Source: Sporosarcina sp. P34 (GTDB taxonomy: Bacteria; Bacillota; Bacilli; Bacillales_A; Planococcaceae). Taken from it: 64,000 nt of DNA. The position numbers and the translations under genes were made by a program. This document shows positions 1 through 8,834 of the stretch, piece by piece. The stretch lies in the NCBI RefSeq assembly GCF_002743375.1, contig NZ_PDZC01000006.1:120408-184407 (forward strand), read 5' to 3'. The notes below the pieces were generated by a model. The model made no database searches, had not been told where the DNA came from, and worked only from the letters and a program-made list of their open reading frames with translations. Numbering within the stretch: the stretch's first letter is position 1; each line of letters opens with the position of its first letter.

Positions 1-1725
1 TATGCTAACAATCTATTCATTAAACGACGCAGTAAGGAGATTGGATTGTTCCAATTGATCGGGATGACGAAAGGAACTGTTTTCCGTATTTTAAGCGTGG
101 AAAATTTCGTTTTATACGTCGGTTCTCTCATTGTAGGGATATTCTTAGGGTTTTCGATGTCACGATTACTTATGTTGATTCTATTTAAGATCACCGGTGT
201 AACGGATGTTGCGACTTTGCGTTTCTCTTCGGAGGCATTACTTCAGACGTTGATCGTATTTGCGGCAATCTTTGTATTAATTTTGATCATGAATGCGCTA
301 TTCATTAAACGTCAAAGTATATTGTCTTTGTTCCGTGTGACGACCGTGACACAACAGCGAGTGAAAAAGATGACAGTATTCGAGGCGATCATCGGAATGG
401 TCGGTATTCTACTCATTGTATTCGGCTATTATTTATCATCCCGATTATTTAGTAGTGTGTTCCTTGGAAATCAGCTATTTCTAGTGATGATCGTTATATT
501 AGCTTCTGTGGTCTTAGGAACCTATTTATTTTATAAAGGGTCTGTCAGCTTTATCTCTAACATGATTCGTAAACGTAAAGGAGGATATTTGAACGTTAAC
601 GACGTGCTGTCTCTCTCTTCCATTATGTTTCGAATGAGATCCAATTCTCTTCTGTTAATGATAATTACATCGTTATCTGCGCTATCCATAGCGTTACTGT
701 CGTTAAGTTATATATCATATTACTCAGTGGAAAAGTCAGTAGAGCGAACTATTCCTGCCGACTTTACCATTCCTGACACTGCGCGTGCAATGGAATTTAC
801 GCAGGCACTTGACAGTGAGGGCATAGCTTATTCAGATTCAGCTATTGATCTATTGACTATACCTGTTGATTTATCGAGAGTTGTATCTGTTCCAGGTGGG
901 GGAAGTCAAGAGATGAGTTACACCGATATGCAGATGATTGTCATTAGTGATGAGGTATTGCCAGAGGTAGACGTAGAAGAAAAGGAATTGCTCTTCGTTA
1001 ACTCCGATAGTTTGACGGAAAAATTTATGAAATTCCAAGCGGATCAGCAAATCGTATTTCAAGGCAAAAAGCATGTGTATGATCTAACGCTAAAAGGGAC
1101 GGAAAGAGTAGCTGTTCTTCCAACACGTGTAGCTTATGGTTTTGTTGTCGCGGTAGTGGATGATCAAGTGTTTCAGAGAATGAATGTAGATAAAGATCCT
1201 TCCATAACGTCCGAATTTACTGAGTATCATGGAGTGGATATTGAGAATGAAAATGATCTCGGAAGAGCGAATGAACTATTTAATGTGTTGGGGATAAATG
1301 AGTGGGCAGGACATGAATCAAAGCTTGAGGAAAAGACGAAACAAATGCAAGGTGCTGGCATGAGCATGTTCATCGTGGGATTCCTTGGCCTCGCGTTCCT
1401 TGTTACGTCAGGCTGTATCCTATACTTTAAACAGATGGACGAAAGTGAAGATGAAAAGTCGAACTACACTATACTTCGTAAACTAGGCTATACACAAACG
1501 GATTTACTGAAAGGGATTCAACGAAAGCAGTTATTTAATTTCGGGATTCCGTTAGTGGTCGGTCTCTTACACAGCTATTTTGCTGTGAAATCCGGCTGGT
1601 TTTTATTCGGTACTGAAATGCTGACACCAACGATTATCGTAATGTTAATCTACACAGCACTATATTCGATATTTGGTTTGCTTTCCGTGTTGAATTATAA
1701 GCGTGTAATTAAAGAATCCCTATAA
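1..1725 (+). CDS. FtsX-like ABC transporter permease, Bce type (5' end outside window)
   Basis: Membrane permease of an ABC transporter of the BceB class (peptide-antibiotic detoxification or sensing). The frame is open from base 1, so the N-terminus lies outside the window; 574 codons are visible and BceB proteins run to about 650. The visible part begins with the conserved cytoplasmic segment reading RRSKEIGLFQLIGM, which precedes an FtsX domain. Several membrane helices follow, then a large soluble extracytoplasmic loop (about codons 240-445), then three more helices. That loop between helices is the hallmark of Bce permeases and binds peptide antibiotics in known members. The ATPase and two-component system normally found with it would be upstream, out of view. 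A hairpin follows the stop. Substrate unknown. Confidence 0.85.
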   Translation, partial: YANNLFIKRRSKEIGLFQLIGMTKGTVFRILSVENFVLYVGSLIVGIFLGFSMSRLLMLILFKITGVTDVATLRFSSEALLQTLIVFAAIFVLILIMNALFIKRQSILSLFRVTTVTQQRVKKMTVFEAIIGMVGILLIVFGYYLSSRLFSSVFLGNQLFLVMIVILASVVLGTYLFYKGSVSFISNMIRKRKGGYLNVNDVLSLSSIMFRMRSNSLLLMIITSLSALSIALLSLSYISYYSVEKSVERTIPADFTIPDTARAMEFTQALDSEGIAYSDSAIDLLTIPVDLSRVVSVPGGGSQEMSYTDMQMIVISDEVLPEVDVEEKELLFVNSDSLTEKFMKFQADQQIVFQGKKHVYDLTLKGTERVAVLPTRVAYGFVVAVVDDQVFQRMNVDKDPSITSEFTEYHGVDIENENDLGRANELFNVLGINEWAGHESKLEEKTKQMQGAGMSMFIVGFLGLAFLVTSGCILYFKQMDESEDEKSNYTILRKLGYTQTDLLKGIQRKQLFNFGIPLVVGLLHSYFAVKSGWFLFGTEMLTPTIIVMLIYTALYSIFGLLSVLNYKRVIKESL

Positions 1726-1733
1726 CAGATTAC

Positions 1734-1766
1734 TACCCCTGACACGGTAAGGTCAGGGGTATCTTA
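1734..1766. terminator. Intrinsic terminator after the ABC permease
   Basis: Ten-base inverted repeat TACCCCTGAC / GTCAGGGGTA at 1734-1743 and 1752-1761 with an 8-base loop, just after the permease stop. The following T-tract is weak, so efficiency is uncertain. It may also serve the converging MATE operon. Confidence 0.65.
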
Positions 1767-1825
1767 TTATGAATTAATTACTACCTACTAATTCAGCTAC
1801 TACGATTTGATATGCTTTATCCAAA

Positions 1826-3169
1826 TTAGCCAATTAAAGAATGCCGAGTAGCGTTTCTTTGATATAAGTAGACACCAACAAACACGACAAACTCAGAGGC
1901 TGGAATAGACAACCAAATACCGTTCAATCCAAAGAAACGAGGTAGTATTAACAAGAAAATCAACATAATGATAATTTCGCGTGAAGCAGTGATCCAAGTT
2001 GCCATTCGTACATTGCCGATAGACTGATAATAGGTCATCATGACAAAGTTCGTACCTGTGAATAAATAAGCGAAGAAAAATAGATTAATTCCTGTAGTAG
2101 CCAAATCTCTTACGGCTTGTGGGAAGTCCCCGAAGATCGATACGATAGGGCTTGCCGCGAATTGACCGACAAGGAAGAACACAGCACCTGCGATGACGAC
2201 GGTGAGAGTAGCCTTCTTTATAGTTTCCTTCATCCTCGCCCGGTTGCCGGAGCCTTGATAATAACTAATAAGTGGCTGAATCGCACCACCCATTCCAAGG
2301 AACAGCATGAGCATGACACTGTGTACATAGTTCAAAATAGAGAAGGCCGCAACACCTTCCGTGCCGGCCATCCGTTCGAACGCGATATTATGTGTAATGG
2401 TAAAGATAGAGATCCCTAGCTCGGAAAGGAAGCTCGGGAATCCAACAAATAGAATGGCTAGAAACAGCTTTTTATTAAACTTCAAGCGAATGAGTTTCAA
2501 GTTATTGTTCTTTTTTAAGAAGTGGGTTGCGAGTACTAGCATACCTATGAATGATGCAATAATGGTGGCAGATGCAGCACCGGCAACACCATAATCAAAA
2601 ATAAATAAGAATACATAATTCAGTATGATGTTAACGACAGATGTCACAATTAGCCCAGCCATTGAAAGATTCGGTGCTCCATCGTTGCGTACGAAAATAC
2701 TAAAGGTGTTTTCTACAGTAAAGATAAAGCCAAATAGTAGAATGACAAATAAATATTGTGAAACATAAGGGAAAGTAGTTGTATTGGCTCCAAGTGCGTA
2801 AGCTAACGGATCCCTAAAGATAAAAGCAGTTAAACCTACTATAATGGTGGATAAGAAAATGGAGAAAATAGCATGTGTGAAAATCGAACGAGCTTTCAGA
2901 ACATCTTTGGAGCCTATTGCCATCGAGTATTTCGTGGCGGCACCTATACCGATCCAAAGGGAAATGGCAAAAAAAATCGTATAAACGGGAGCCGAAATTC
3001 CGACTCCCGCTAATGCTTCTGCACCTAATCGATTACCGACCATGATGCCGTCCGCTACAATATTGATTGCCATCAGCAACATACCGATAGTTGACGGTAT
3101 TAAGTACCGTAAAAAGATACGTCCTACTGGCTCAGTATCTAATTGATTTAACTTGGGTGAAAAACTCAT
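1826..3169 (-). CDS. MATE family multidrug efflux protein
   Basis: 447-residue polytopic membrane protein with about 12 helices. It matches the MatE family by length, by the internal two-fold repeat, and by the N-terminal pattern PSTIGMLLMAINIVADGIMVG followed by GAEALAGVGISAPV. MATE proteins export cationic drugs or metabolites in exchange for Na+ or H+. The start codon overlaps the stop of the upstream acetyltransferase gene (ATGA at 3166-3169), and the ribosome binding site AAAGGAG lies inside that gene, so the two are translationally coupled. It is the last gene of a tetR - acetyltransferase - MATE operon. The partner enzyme resembles BltD, so a polyamine-like substrate is a reasonable inference but is not shown. 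Confidence 0.9.
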   Translation of the reverse strand: MSFSPKLNQLDTEPVGRIFLRYLIPSTIGMLLMAINIVADGIMVGNRLGAEALAGVGISAPVYTIFFAISLWIGIGAATKYSMAIGSKDVLKARSIFTHAIFSIFLSTIIVGLTAFIFRDPLAYALGANTTTFPYVSQYLFVILLFGFIFTVENTFSIFVRNDGAPNLSMAGLIVTSVVNIILNYVFLFIFDYGVAGAASATIIASFIGMLVLATHFLKKNNNLKLIRLKFNKKLFLAILFVGFPSFLSELGISIFTITHNIAFERMAGTEGVAAFSILNYVHSVMLMLFLGMGGAIQPLISYYQGSGNRARMKETIKKATLTVVIAGAVFFLVGQFAASPIVSIFGDFPQAVRDLATTGINLFFFAYLFTGTNFVMMTYYQSIGNVRMATWITASREIIIMLIFLLILPRFFGLNGIWLSIPASEFVVFVGVYLYQRNATRHSLIG

Positions 3170-3633
3170 TGCAAAGGACTCCTTTGAAGGTCAAGTTCCA
3201 TGATAAGACAAGGGAATTCACCCAAATCATCAATTTGTCCATTTAACTTAAATCCGAACTTTTCATATAAGTGTTGTGCTGCTTTATTATCTGGATAAAT
3301 ACTTAAATAAATCTTGTCACATTGATATTTTTCTTCCATTCTGGTAAGTAAAAGTGTAAGAAATCTGCTGGCATAGCCTTTTCCTTGGTGATGCTGATCG
3401 ATCATAAAGCGATCAAGCCATACATTGCCTGTATCTGCCTCACGTCCATGCATTGCATAACCGACTAAACTTTCTCCATCATATAATCCAATAGACTTCC
3501 ATTCTGGTTCAAATTGTGATTGTGCTAGTGAAAATGAATTGCTTTCAATAAAGTTCTTTTGGTTTTCGTGTACGGATAAATAGGCAACATCCTGCCAATT
3601 TTCATTCGTTACCTCACTTGCGTGGAGGCTCAT
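3166..3633 (-). CDS. GNAT acetyltransferase, BltD (spermine/spermidine acetyltransferase)-like
   Basis: 155-residue single-domain GNAT protein. The acetyl-CoA loop is HHQGKGYASR (about residues 81-90), preceded by VWLDRFMID and followed by IYLSIYPDNKAAQHLYEKFGF; this block order closely matches Bacillus subtilis BltD, which acetylates spermine and spermidine. In B. subtilis bltD is co-transcribed with the drug pump blt under a MerR regulator. Here the same kind of enzyme sits between a TetR regulator and a MATE pump, so pump and regulator classes are exchanged but the enzyme is kept. Translation is coupled to the MATE gene by a 4-base overlap. The ribosome binding site upstream of ATG is weak. 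Polyamine as substrate is inferred from family resemblance. Confidence 0.85.
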   Translation of the reverse strand: MSLHASEVTNENWQDVAYLSVHENQKNFIESNSFSLAQSQFEPEWKSIGLYDGESLVGYAMHGREADTGNVWLDRFMIDQHHQGKGYASRFLTLLLTRMEEKYQCDKIYLSIYPDNKAAQHLYEKFGFKLNGQIDDLGEFPCLIMELDLQRSPLQ

Positions 3634-3699
3634 AATTCCATCTCGCTTTCAATTTTGTGTAAAACGGTAAAACTATTTTTGTTTTATCAGTTTATTTAT

Positions 3700-4254
3700 T
3701 CATCGTTTTATAATAAACCCAAACAACAGAATATCCACTATGGAATCCAGTGCTTCGGTTACAGTTATACGATTTTCATAAAAAAACTTTCGATCAAGCG
3801 TGGAGTTCGTTGCATCTATAATCAACTTCATCAGTAACTCTACGTTTTGATCTGCAATGATTCCTTCATGAATTCCTTGTTCAATCAATTCGCGAAGTTC
3901 ATCCCATTCATGAAGTGCTGCGTGGACGCGTTCCCATTGTTCTGGATGCGTTTTTTTCATCTGATCAAGGATTTGCCAGTTATAAAAATCATTATATTTC
4001 GGAATGACTGTAATGACTTTCTTAATCTTATCTACAAGAGGTAATTCTTGGTCGTTCATAATCCTACCGGTTTTTTCGTCGAACTCCTGTAATGTTGAGT
4101 CTATAATCGCGTCTAAAATTTCCGTTTTGGAAGAAAAGTGTTCATACAAAGTCCGTTTGCTAATACCTAGTCTTTTGGCTAGATCATCCATTGTGAACTT
4201 CATACTTTTCTCATGAACTTCTTCGAGGAAAGCCTTCATAATACGTGCTTTCAT
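3700..4254 (-). CDS. TetR/AcrR family transcriptional repressor
   Basis: 184 residues. The N-terminal TetR helix-turn-helix reads FTMDDLAKRLGISKRTLYEHF (about residues 20-40), followed by FSSKTEILDAII; the rest is a helical ligand-binding domain typical of the family. AGGAG lies 8 bases before the ATG. First gene of the operon with the BltD-like acetyltransferase (66 bp downstream) and the MATE pump, all on the minus strand. A 12-bp inverted repeat just upstream (4283-4314) is the obvious operator, so autorepression relieved by a pump substrate is the likely mode of control. Ligand unknown. Confidence 0.9.
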   Translation of the reverse strand: MKARIMKAFLEEVHEKSMKFTMDDLAKRLGISKRTLYEHFSSKTEILDAIIDSTLQEFDEKTGRIMNDQELPLVDKIKKVITVIPKYNDFYNWQILDQMKKTHPEQWERVHAALHEWDELRELIEQGIHEGIIADQNVELLMKLIIDATNSTLDRKFFYENRITVTEALDSIVDILLFGFIIKR

Positions 4255-4279
4255 TTATCGTACTCCTATCACTATATAT

Positions 4280-4318
4280 AGAATGAAAACTATAAAAACA
4301 CGTATAGTTTTCATCGTT
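4280..4318 (-). promoter_or_regulatory. Putative TetR operator
   Basis: Perfect 12-base inverted repeat ATGAAAACTATA (4283-4294) / TATAGTTTTCAT (4303-4314) with an 8-base spacer, 29 bases upstream of the tetR start. An outer AGA on each side extends the symmetry imperfectly. Placement and symmetry fit autoregulation of the tetR - bltD-like - MATE operon; binding is inferred. Confidence 0.7.
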
Positions 4319-4452
4319 CTATGATTAGTATAACTACTCTTTATATAAAAAGCAAATACTGTTGATTTAATTAATATTATTTTAATAAATAGGCTTATAA
4401 AACTCTTAAATCGGGTAATTTTATTGTACATGTACGAGAGAGGGGTGACTGT

Positions 4453-5223
4453 ATGGGAGAAAAGAAGTTGGTTGCGGCCGTTGAGGGGGCGAGTGGATAT
4501 ATTGGCAATAATTTATTGAAAAAAATTAGAGGAAAAGCCAAAGTGATTGGTCTATCTCGCAATGGAGATCAACGGGAGAATACAGAAGACGTAGAGTGGC
4601 GATCTTGTGATCTGTTTTCTATGAAAGATGCAGAGAAGAGCTTGGCTGGTGCTGATATTGCGGTATATCTAGTTCATTCCATGCTGAAGTCAGCGAAATT
4701 ATCTCAAGGTACTTTTGAAGATATGGATGTTATTTTAGCGGATAACTTTGCATAATAACGTTCCTGTTACTGCATTAAATGTAGGGCTGATTATCGGTCC
4801 GTAAGGCAATTACTTTTCAATTGTATCGAAGCTAGTTAGACGATTCTCAGTAAGGATTTTACCTAAATATAGATGACGAGTTGAATTGTCGAATCGGGTT
4901 TCCTCGGGAATCGTACATTGCTTGAATTACGTTATTCTGTAGATCGCAGGACAAAGGATCGCTCGCTCTACTATCTTACAGGTGGTCTATTAATGGATCC
5001 TGATTCCAAAGAACGCGGAAGAATGGAGTTTCGAAAGATTCCAGGATCGAATGAAGTAATCATTGCGATTCATGATTATTTACCTTCCATTCCATGGTCC
5101 ATCTAATATATAACGCAAGCCAGTATGCACGCGTTTGTTATGTCTAGTTTCCGTTGGCGTATGTACAAGTTAGGTGTTATTGAACGTGATCGATTAGGAA
5201 TTGTCGCTTCCAATGTACGATAA
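4453..5223 (+). pseudogene. Decayed NAD(P)-binding SDR / epimerase-like gene
   Basis: The first 100 codons (4453-4752) are intact and typical of an NAD(P)-binding Rossmann protein: GASGYIGNNLLKK glycine-rich loop, then GLSRNGD, then AVYLVHSMLKSAKL. The frame then stops at TAA. Downstream, shifted frames still encode recognisable pieces: VPVTALNVGLIIGP, a stop, then SIVSKLVRR; and from 4918 a C-terminal part containing RDRSLYYLTGGLL-like and GSNEVIIAIHDYLPSIPW, interrupted by a stop at 5104 and ending at 5221-5223. The intact relative should be about 480 residues, so large internal deletions, a frameshift and at least two stops are present. It has a plausible promoter-proximal ribosome site (GAGAGGGGTG) but cannot make a full enzyme. 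Confidence 0.85.
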
Positions 5224-5225
5224 AG

Positions 5226-5266
5226 AAAAACGGATTCCCAGTATTGCACTGAGAATCCGTTTTTTC
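5226..5266 (+). terminator. Intrinsic terminator after the SDR pseudogene
   Basis: 17-base stem with one mismatch (5226-5242 with 5248-5264) around a 5-base loop, followed by T-rich sequence. It begins 3 bases after the pseudogene's last stop, which supports 5223 as the original gene end. Confidence 0.85.
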
Positions 5267-5423
5267 TTTATGGTTCAGTATGAATGAGCTCTACTTGCAC
5301 TATACATTCAGACAGTTCCTAAGTAAACCTCTAAAGTAAGGAGGCATACAGTACAGGTAACGTTATTCTAAGAATAGCATAACCCTTTTTACATTACCGA
5401 ATACTCACGGATGTTGTATAACG

Positions 5424-5450
5424 AAAAGCAGCCGAAATCTATTCGGCTGC
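5424..5450 (-). terminator. Intrinsic terminator of the GMC dehydrogenase operon
   Basis: Nine-base perfect stem GCAGCCGAA (5428-5436) / TTCGGCTGC (5442-5450) with a 5-base loop. On the minus strand it is followed by TTTT, and it sits 9 bases beyond the GMC oxidoreductase stop. Confidence 0.85.
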
Positions 5451-5458
5451 AGGGGTTA

Positions 5459-7204
5459 TTAGGCATTTAGAGTTGCTTGCTTCGCTTCTACAAGCGGACC
5501 GCCTTCTTTTAAATACTTCTCTACGCCTTCTGCTGCACGATACGCCAACGCACCGATAGTTGAAGTGGGGTGATGACCTCCAAATTGGGGAAACGCTGAA
5601 CCGCCGACAACGAATAGGTTGTCCATCTCCCACATTTGAAGGTAATTATTCACTGCAGAGGTTTCAGGGTCTGCTCCCATGATGATGCCGCCCGCATAGT
5701 GACCGCCTGAATATATGTGGTCAAACTCTTCTGGAACCTCATCTTCGTCTATGATATCTGCACCCATCTCTTTCATGATTTCGCTACATTTTTCAATTCC
5801 AAATTTAGCAATATTGCGGTCTTGATCTGTGTAACGATTCGTAATGCGTAGTAGCGGATCTCCGTATTCGTCTTTGTACGTCGGATCGAGATCCACATAA
5901 TTATGCCACCATGACATGACAGCAGGTGTATACCACACAACTAGCGAACGATTCGCGTAATGGATCGAGTTTTTCTTAAACTCCGGTCCCCATTTTGGTG
6001 TCCCTCTAGGAACATGGTTCGACGATATAGCAGCATCCCCATATTGGCGCATTTCAATGCCCCCACCATTAATGAAATCTAGATTAGAGTGATCAAAGTT
6101 ATCGCCGGCGAAGTCACTCATAGCACCACCAAGAGCACCTGCTCCCATATAGAAGTTAAACTTCTTCTTTTCAAAGTATCCTCTTGCTCCAAGGAATGTG
6201 ATGTTAAATTGTCCATTAAAGTTCCGTCCAATTGTTCCTTTACGTGTTGTTGGATCATACTGTGTCCCAATCTTGGAAAGCATCAATAAGCGATTATTAG
6301 TAAAGGAAAACGCACCTAATACGACAACGTCTGCAGGTTGTTCGTATTCAATTCCTGTACGTGTATCAGTAAATAATACACCGGTTGCTTTTCCATCTTT
6401 ATGCAGAACGCGACGCACTAAAGAGTTGGTCCGAATTTCGCAGTTTCCCGTTTTTCGGGCAGTTGGAATAACTGTAGCCAACGGATCCGATTTAGCCGTG
6501 AAGTCACAGCCGTACATCGTACAATAAGAGCAGAACATACAAGCATTTAATTTTTCACCATCGGGATTCGTGTACGCCTGTGATAAGTTTCCCGAAGCCA
6601 CTTGGTAAGGGTGATAACCCATTTTCTTTGTAGTTTCTTTAAATAACTTTACAGCTGGCGATGCTAGCATAGGAGGATTAGGGTAATCATTAGAACGCTT
6701 ATCCCCAAGTGGATCAGGTTCGCCCGAAATACCGGCGGTTTTTTCCCACTTATCGTAATATGGTTCCATTTCATCATACGTGATGCCCCAGTCTTGAATC
6801 GTCATACCTTCAGGAATTTTCTCTTTGCCGTAACGTTCAATAGTTTTAGAACGCAATTCAAAGTCAATCGGTCTCCATCGATATGTCGCACCTGCCCAGT
6901 GGACACTACCACCGCCCAAATCGGTACCAGCCATCATTTCTGCTCTTGTTCGAACAGGAAGGGCAGTATCTTCTATGTTCACGCGTGACGTAATGGTTTC
7001 AGGAGATAGATTTTGCATCATCTCGTAACGATTAGTATAGCGTAATTCATCTTTAACACCGATATAGTCTCGTCGGTCTTGTTTTTTTCCGCGTTCTAGT
7101 GTGACGACTTGATAGCCAGCTTTAGCTAATTCAGCAGAGACTACTCCACCTGCCCAACCACTTCCTACTACGACAACATCTACTTTTTTTAGTTTTTTCG
7201 CCAT
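5459..7204 (-). CDS. GMC-family FAD oxidoreductase, gluconate 2-dehydrogenase-like large subunit
   Basis: 581 residues. The N-terminal FAD dinucleotide-binding motif is GSGWAGG (residues 14-20) with an acidic ADP-ribose ligand in TLERG. A cysteine cluster C-x2-C-x2-C-x4-C occurs near residue 220, as in membrane-associated GMC dehydrogenases where such cysteines hold an iron-sulfur cluster. The C-terminal GMC signature includes GGSAFPQFGGHHPTSTIGAL, with the catalytic His region. The protein has no signal peptide, while the upstream partner gene has a Tat signal, so co-export of the folded complex is the likely route. The two genes are 17 bp apart in one operon. Family members oxidise gluconate, glucose, sorbitol or similar polyols; the actual substrate cannot be read from sequence. 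No cytochrome subunit gene is adjacent. Confidence 0.88.
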   Translation of the reverse strand: MAKKLKKVDVVVVGSGWAGGVVSAELAKAGYQVVTLERGKKQDRRDYIGVKDELRYTNRYEMMQNLSPETITSRVNIEDTALPVRTRAEMMAGTDLGGGSVHWAGATYRWRPIDFELRSKTIERYGKEKIPEGMTIQDWGITYDEMEPYYDKWEKTAGISGEPDPLGDKRSNDYPNPPMLASPAVKLFKETTKKMGYHPYQVASGNLSQAYTNPDGEKLNACMFCSYCTMYGCDFTAKSDPLATVIPTARKTGNCEIRTNSLVRRVLHKDGKATGVLFTDTRTGIEYEQPADVVVLGAFSFTNNRLLMLSKIGTQYDPTTRKGTIGRNFNGQFNITFLGARGYFEKKKFNFYMGAGALGGAMSDFAGDNFDHSNLDFINGGGIEMRQYGDAAISSNHVPRGTPKWGPEFKKNSIHYANRSLVVWYTPAVMSWWHNYVDLDPTYKDEYGDPLLRITNRYTDQDRNIAKFGIEKCSEIMKEMGADIIDEDEVPEEFDHIYSGGHYAGGIIMGADPETSAVNNYLQMWEMDNLFVVGGSAFPQFGGHHPTSTIGALAYRAAEGVEKYLKEGGPLVEAKQATLNA

Positions 7205-7221
7205 ATGAGTTCCTCCCGTTA

Positions 7222-8055
7222 TCAGTGACCTTGGTAATTACGTAAGCTTTCAGGTTTCATTACTATGAAGTCTTCTTTTTCAATATCTGCTGTATAGCTC
7301 ATACGTGGACCAGGGAATTCCTTCATTCTCCAGCCTTCCATATTGCGGTTTCCGCCATAGACCGGGTCAGCATACGCACCTTCAATGGTTGTTTGTAGTA
7401 ACAGATTAAAGAACGTCGTTGAAGCGACACCGTTCACTTTCCCTTTTCCTTCGTCGAACATCTGCAAAATCTCATCTTGCTGCTCCGGTTCTAAATTACG
7501 AAAGTTTGTTTCGAATTTCTCTTGTGCCGTTTGTTCCAATGCATGTACGCCTTCCGTGAAAATATCTCCTCTTGTCATGGGAGTCTGATACCTGAAGGCT
7601 GGTGTAGGTACTTGCGTTTCAGCGTTTGGACCTCGGTCTTGCGTCATTTCTTCTTGATTTTCATATGGATCTGCGGCACCTGTTTGCAAAAACGGCCCTT
7701 TCATATATTCTTTTGCGTTCATTCCCCATTCCCCGGCAAGTTGTCGATCGATAAAGTAGGGGACTCCTAGTTCAATAGCGCCTGGGCCTAAATCATCTTT
7801 GGGAAACAGCCTTTCAGTAGCAGCGGAAAGTATAAGAAAGTCTTCGGCATTACTAAAGAATGTACGTGCCTCCAATAAGTGGTTGTCTTCTTTTTCCGTG
7901 TTTGTAGGTGCGCCTGGTTTTTGGAGCTGGTTAGTCAACAGTCCACCGAATAATGATCCGCCGACTAGACCTCCCGCTAATAGACCGGTGTTTTTCATGA
8001 AATTCCTACGACTCATTCCTTTTTGTGTATCATCAGGTTGTCTAGGTTCTGTCAC
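7222..8055 (-). CDS. Gluconate 2-dehydrogenase subunit 3-like protein with Tat signal
   Basis: 277 residues from a GTG start at 8055. I chose this start because AAGGAGGAGA lies 5 bases upstream, whereas an in-frame ATG 60 bases earlier has no ribosome site. A textbook twin-arginine signal follows: SRRNFMK (Arg16-Arg17) and then a glycine- and leucine-rich hydrophobic stretch. The mature part matches the gluconate 2-dehydrogenase subunit 3 family (small subunit partner of GMC dehydrogenases), with the segment AEDFLILSAATERLFP at its start. It probably chaperones and carries the FAD subunit through the Tat system to the outer face of the membrane. First gene of the two-gene operon. Confidence 0.85.
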   Translation of the reverse strand: MTEPRQPDDTQKGMSRRNFMKNTGLLAGGLVGGSLFGGLLTNQLQKPGAPTNTEKEDNHLLEARTFFSNAEDFLILSAATERLFPKDDLGPGAIELGVPYFIDRQLAGEWGMNAKEYMKGPFLQTGAADPYENQEEMTQDRGPNAETQVPTPAFRYQTPMTRGDIFTEGVHALEQTAQEKFETNFRNLEPEQQDEILQMFDEGKGKVNGVASTTFFNLLLQTTIEGAYADPVYGGNRNMEGWRMKEFPGPRMSYTADIEKEDFIVMKPESLRNYQGH

Positions 8056-8215
8056 GTTGCTCTCCTCCTTGTATATATGACTTTCATAATTTACCAATGC
8101 ACCACTACTTCTCATAGTGTGATGAATGGGGAAAAATTATACGTAGTGCCAAGATCTTACACATAAAAAGTAAAAAAATTGCGTGTGTAATAACACAGAA
8201 TAAATATGTAAAATG

Positions 8216-8260
8216 AAAAACCCCTCAATAAATCATCGTATTTGAGTGATTACAGAGGGG
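8216..8260 (-). terminator. Terminator of the acidic lipoprotein gene
   Basis: CCCCTC (8221-8226) pairs with GAGGGG (8255-8260), and inside it AATCA (8231-8235) pairs with TGATT (8247-8251). On the minus strand the stem is followed by TTTTT. It lies 18 bases beyond the lipoprotein stop. Confidence 0.75.
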
Positions 8261-8277
8261 ATTGTTCATACTATAGG

Positions 8278-8541
8278 TTATTCGTCATTATTTTTAACTT
8301 CAGTATCTGTATCAGGTTCCGTGTCTACTTCAGTATCTGTATCAGGTTCCATGTCTACTTCAGGCTCGTCCACATTCACATCATCATCTGGTGTTACATC
8401 AGCGGGTTGATCTACTTCAACATCATCATTTTCATCTATAACGGGATCATCATCTCCGCAAGCACTAAGAACACCCACAGAAAGAATAGCTGCTGTTCCT
8501 ACTTTCAATAAATTACTTTTCTTAAGTTTAGTCAAATTCAT
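8278..8541 (-). CDS. Small acidic repeat-containing lipoprotein
   Basis: 87 residues. A lysine-rich N-terminus and hydrophobic segment lead to lipobox LSAC with Cys28. The mature part is almost entirely Asp, Glu, Val, Pro and Thr, including two copies of EVD(T/M)EPDTDT made by a 30-bp tandem duplication at 8301-8360. It is low-complexity and negatively charged, so it is probably a flexible surface-anchored tail; no enzymatic domain is visible. A good ribosome site (GAGGAAAT) precedes the ATG. Monocistronic, with its own terminator. Family not recognised. Confidence 0.8.
   Translation of the reverse strand: MNLTKLKKSNLLKVGTAAILSVGVLSACGDDDPVIDENDDVEVDQPADVTPDDDVNVDEPEVDMEPDTDTEVDTEPDTDTEVKNNDE
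8301..8360 (-). repeat. 30-bp tandem duplication inside the lipoprotein gene
   Basis: Positions 8301-8330 and 8331-8360 are the same 30 bases except for one substitution (G to A at the 21st base), which changes Thr to Met. The duplication keeps frame and doubles a ten-residue acidic unit. Confidence 0.95.
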
Positions 8542-8834
8542 TAGTAATTTCCTCCTCTAAATGTTTGATAGACTTTCTTACGTTGTAAATATCCTATTTT
8601 TTGTTTTGTAAACCTGAAAATTCAGAAGTGGTCCTTTAGTAATGATAATGGCCTTACGGAAAAAGAAAAAATGTAGTGGAAAAATACATACTCCAAAAGA
8701 ATACGTGATTACAAGAGGAGAAAACTGAAGAAAGACGGTGAAAGTGCTATGATGGAAATAGACATGCCTACTTCAAAAGTGATGGACTAAATCTTTCACG
8801 TAAATTGGCTTATTTATAAAGGAGAGAATGTTTC

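Noticed and set aside
8301..8360. Direct repeats as a CRISPR start
   Set aside because: The two units are directly adjacent with no spacer and lie in frame inside a lipoprotein gene. No other array-like repeats were found.
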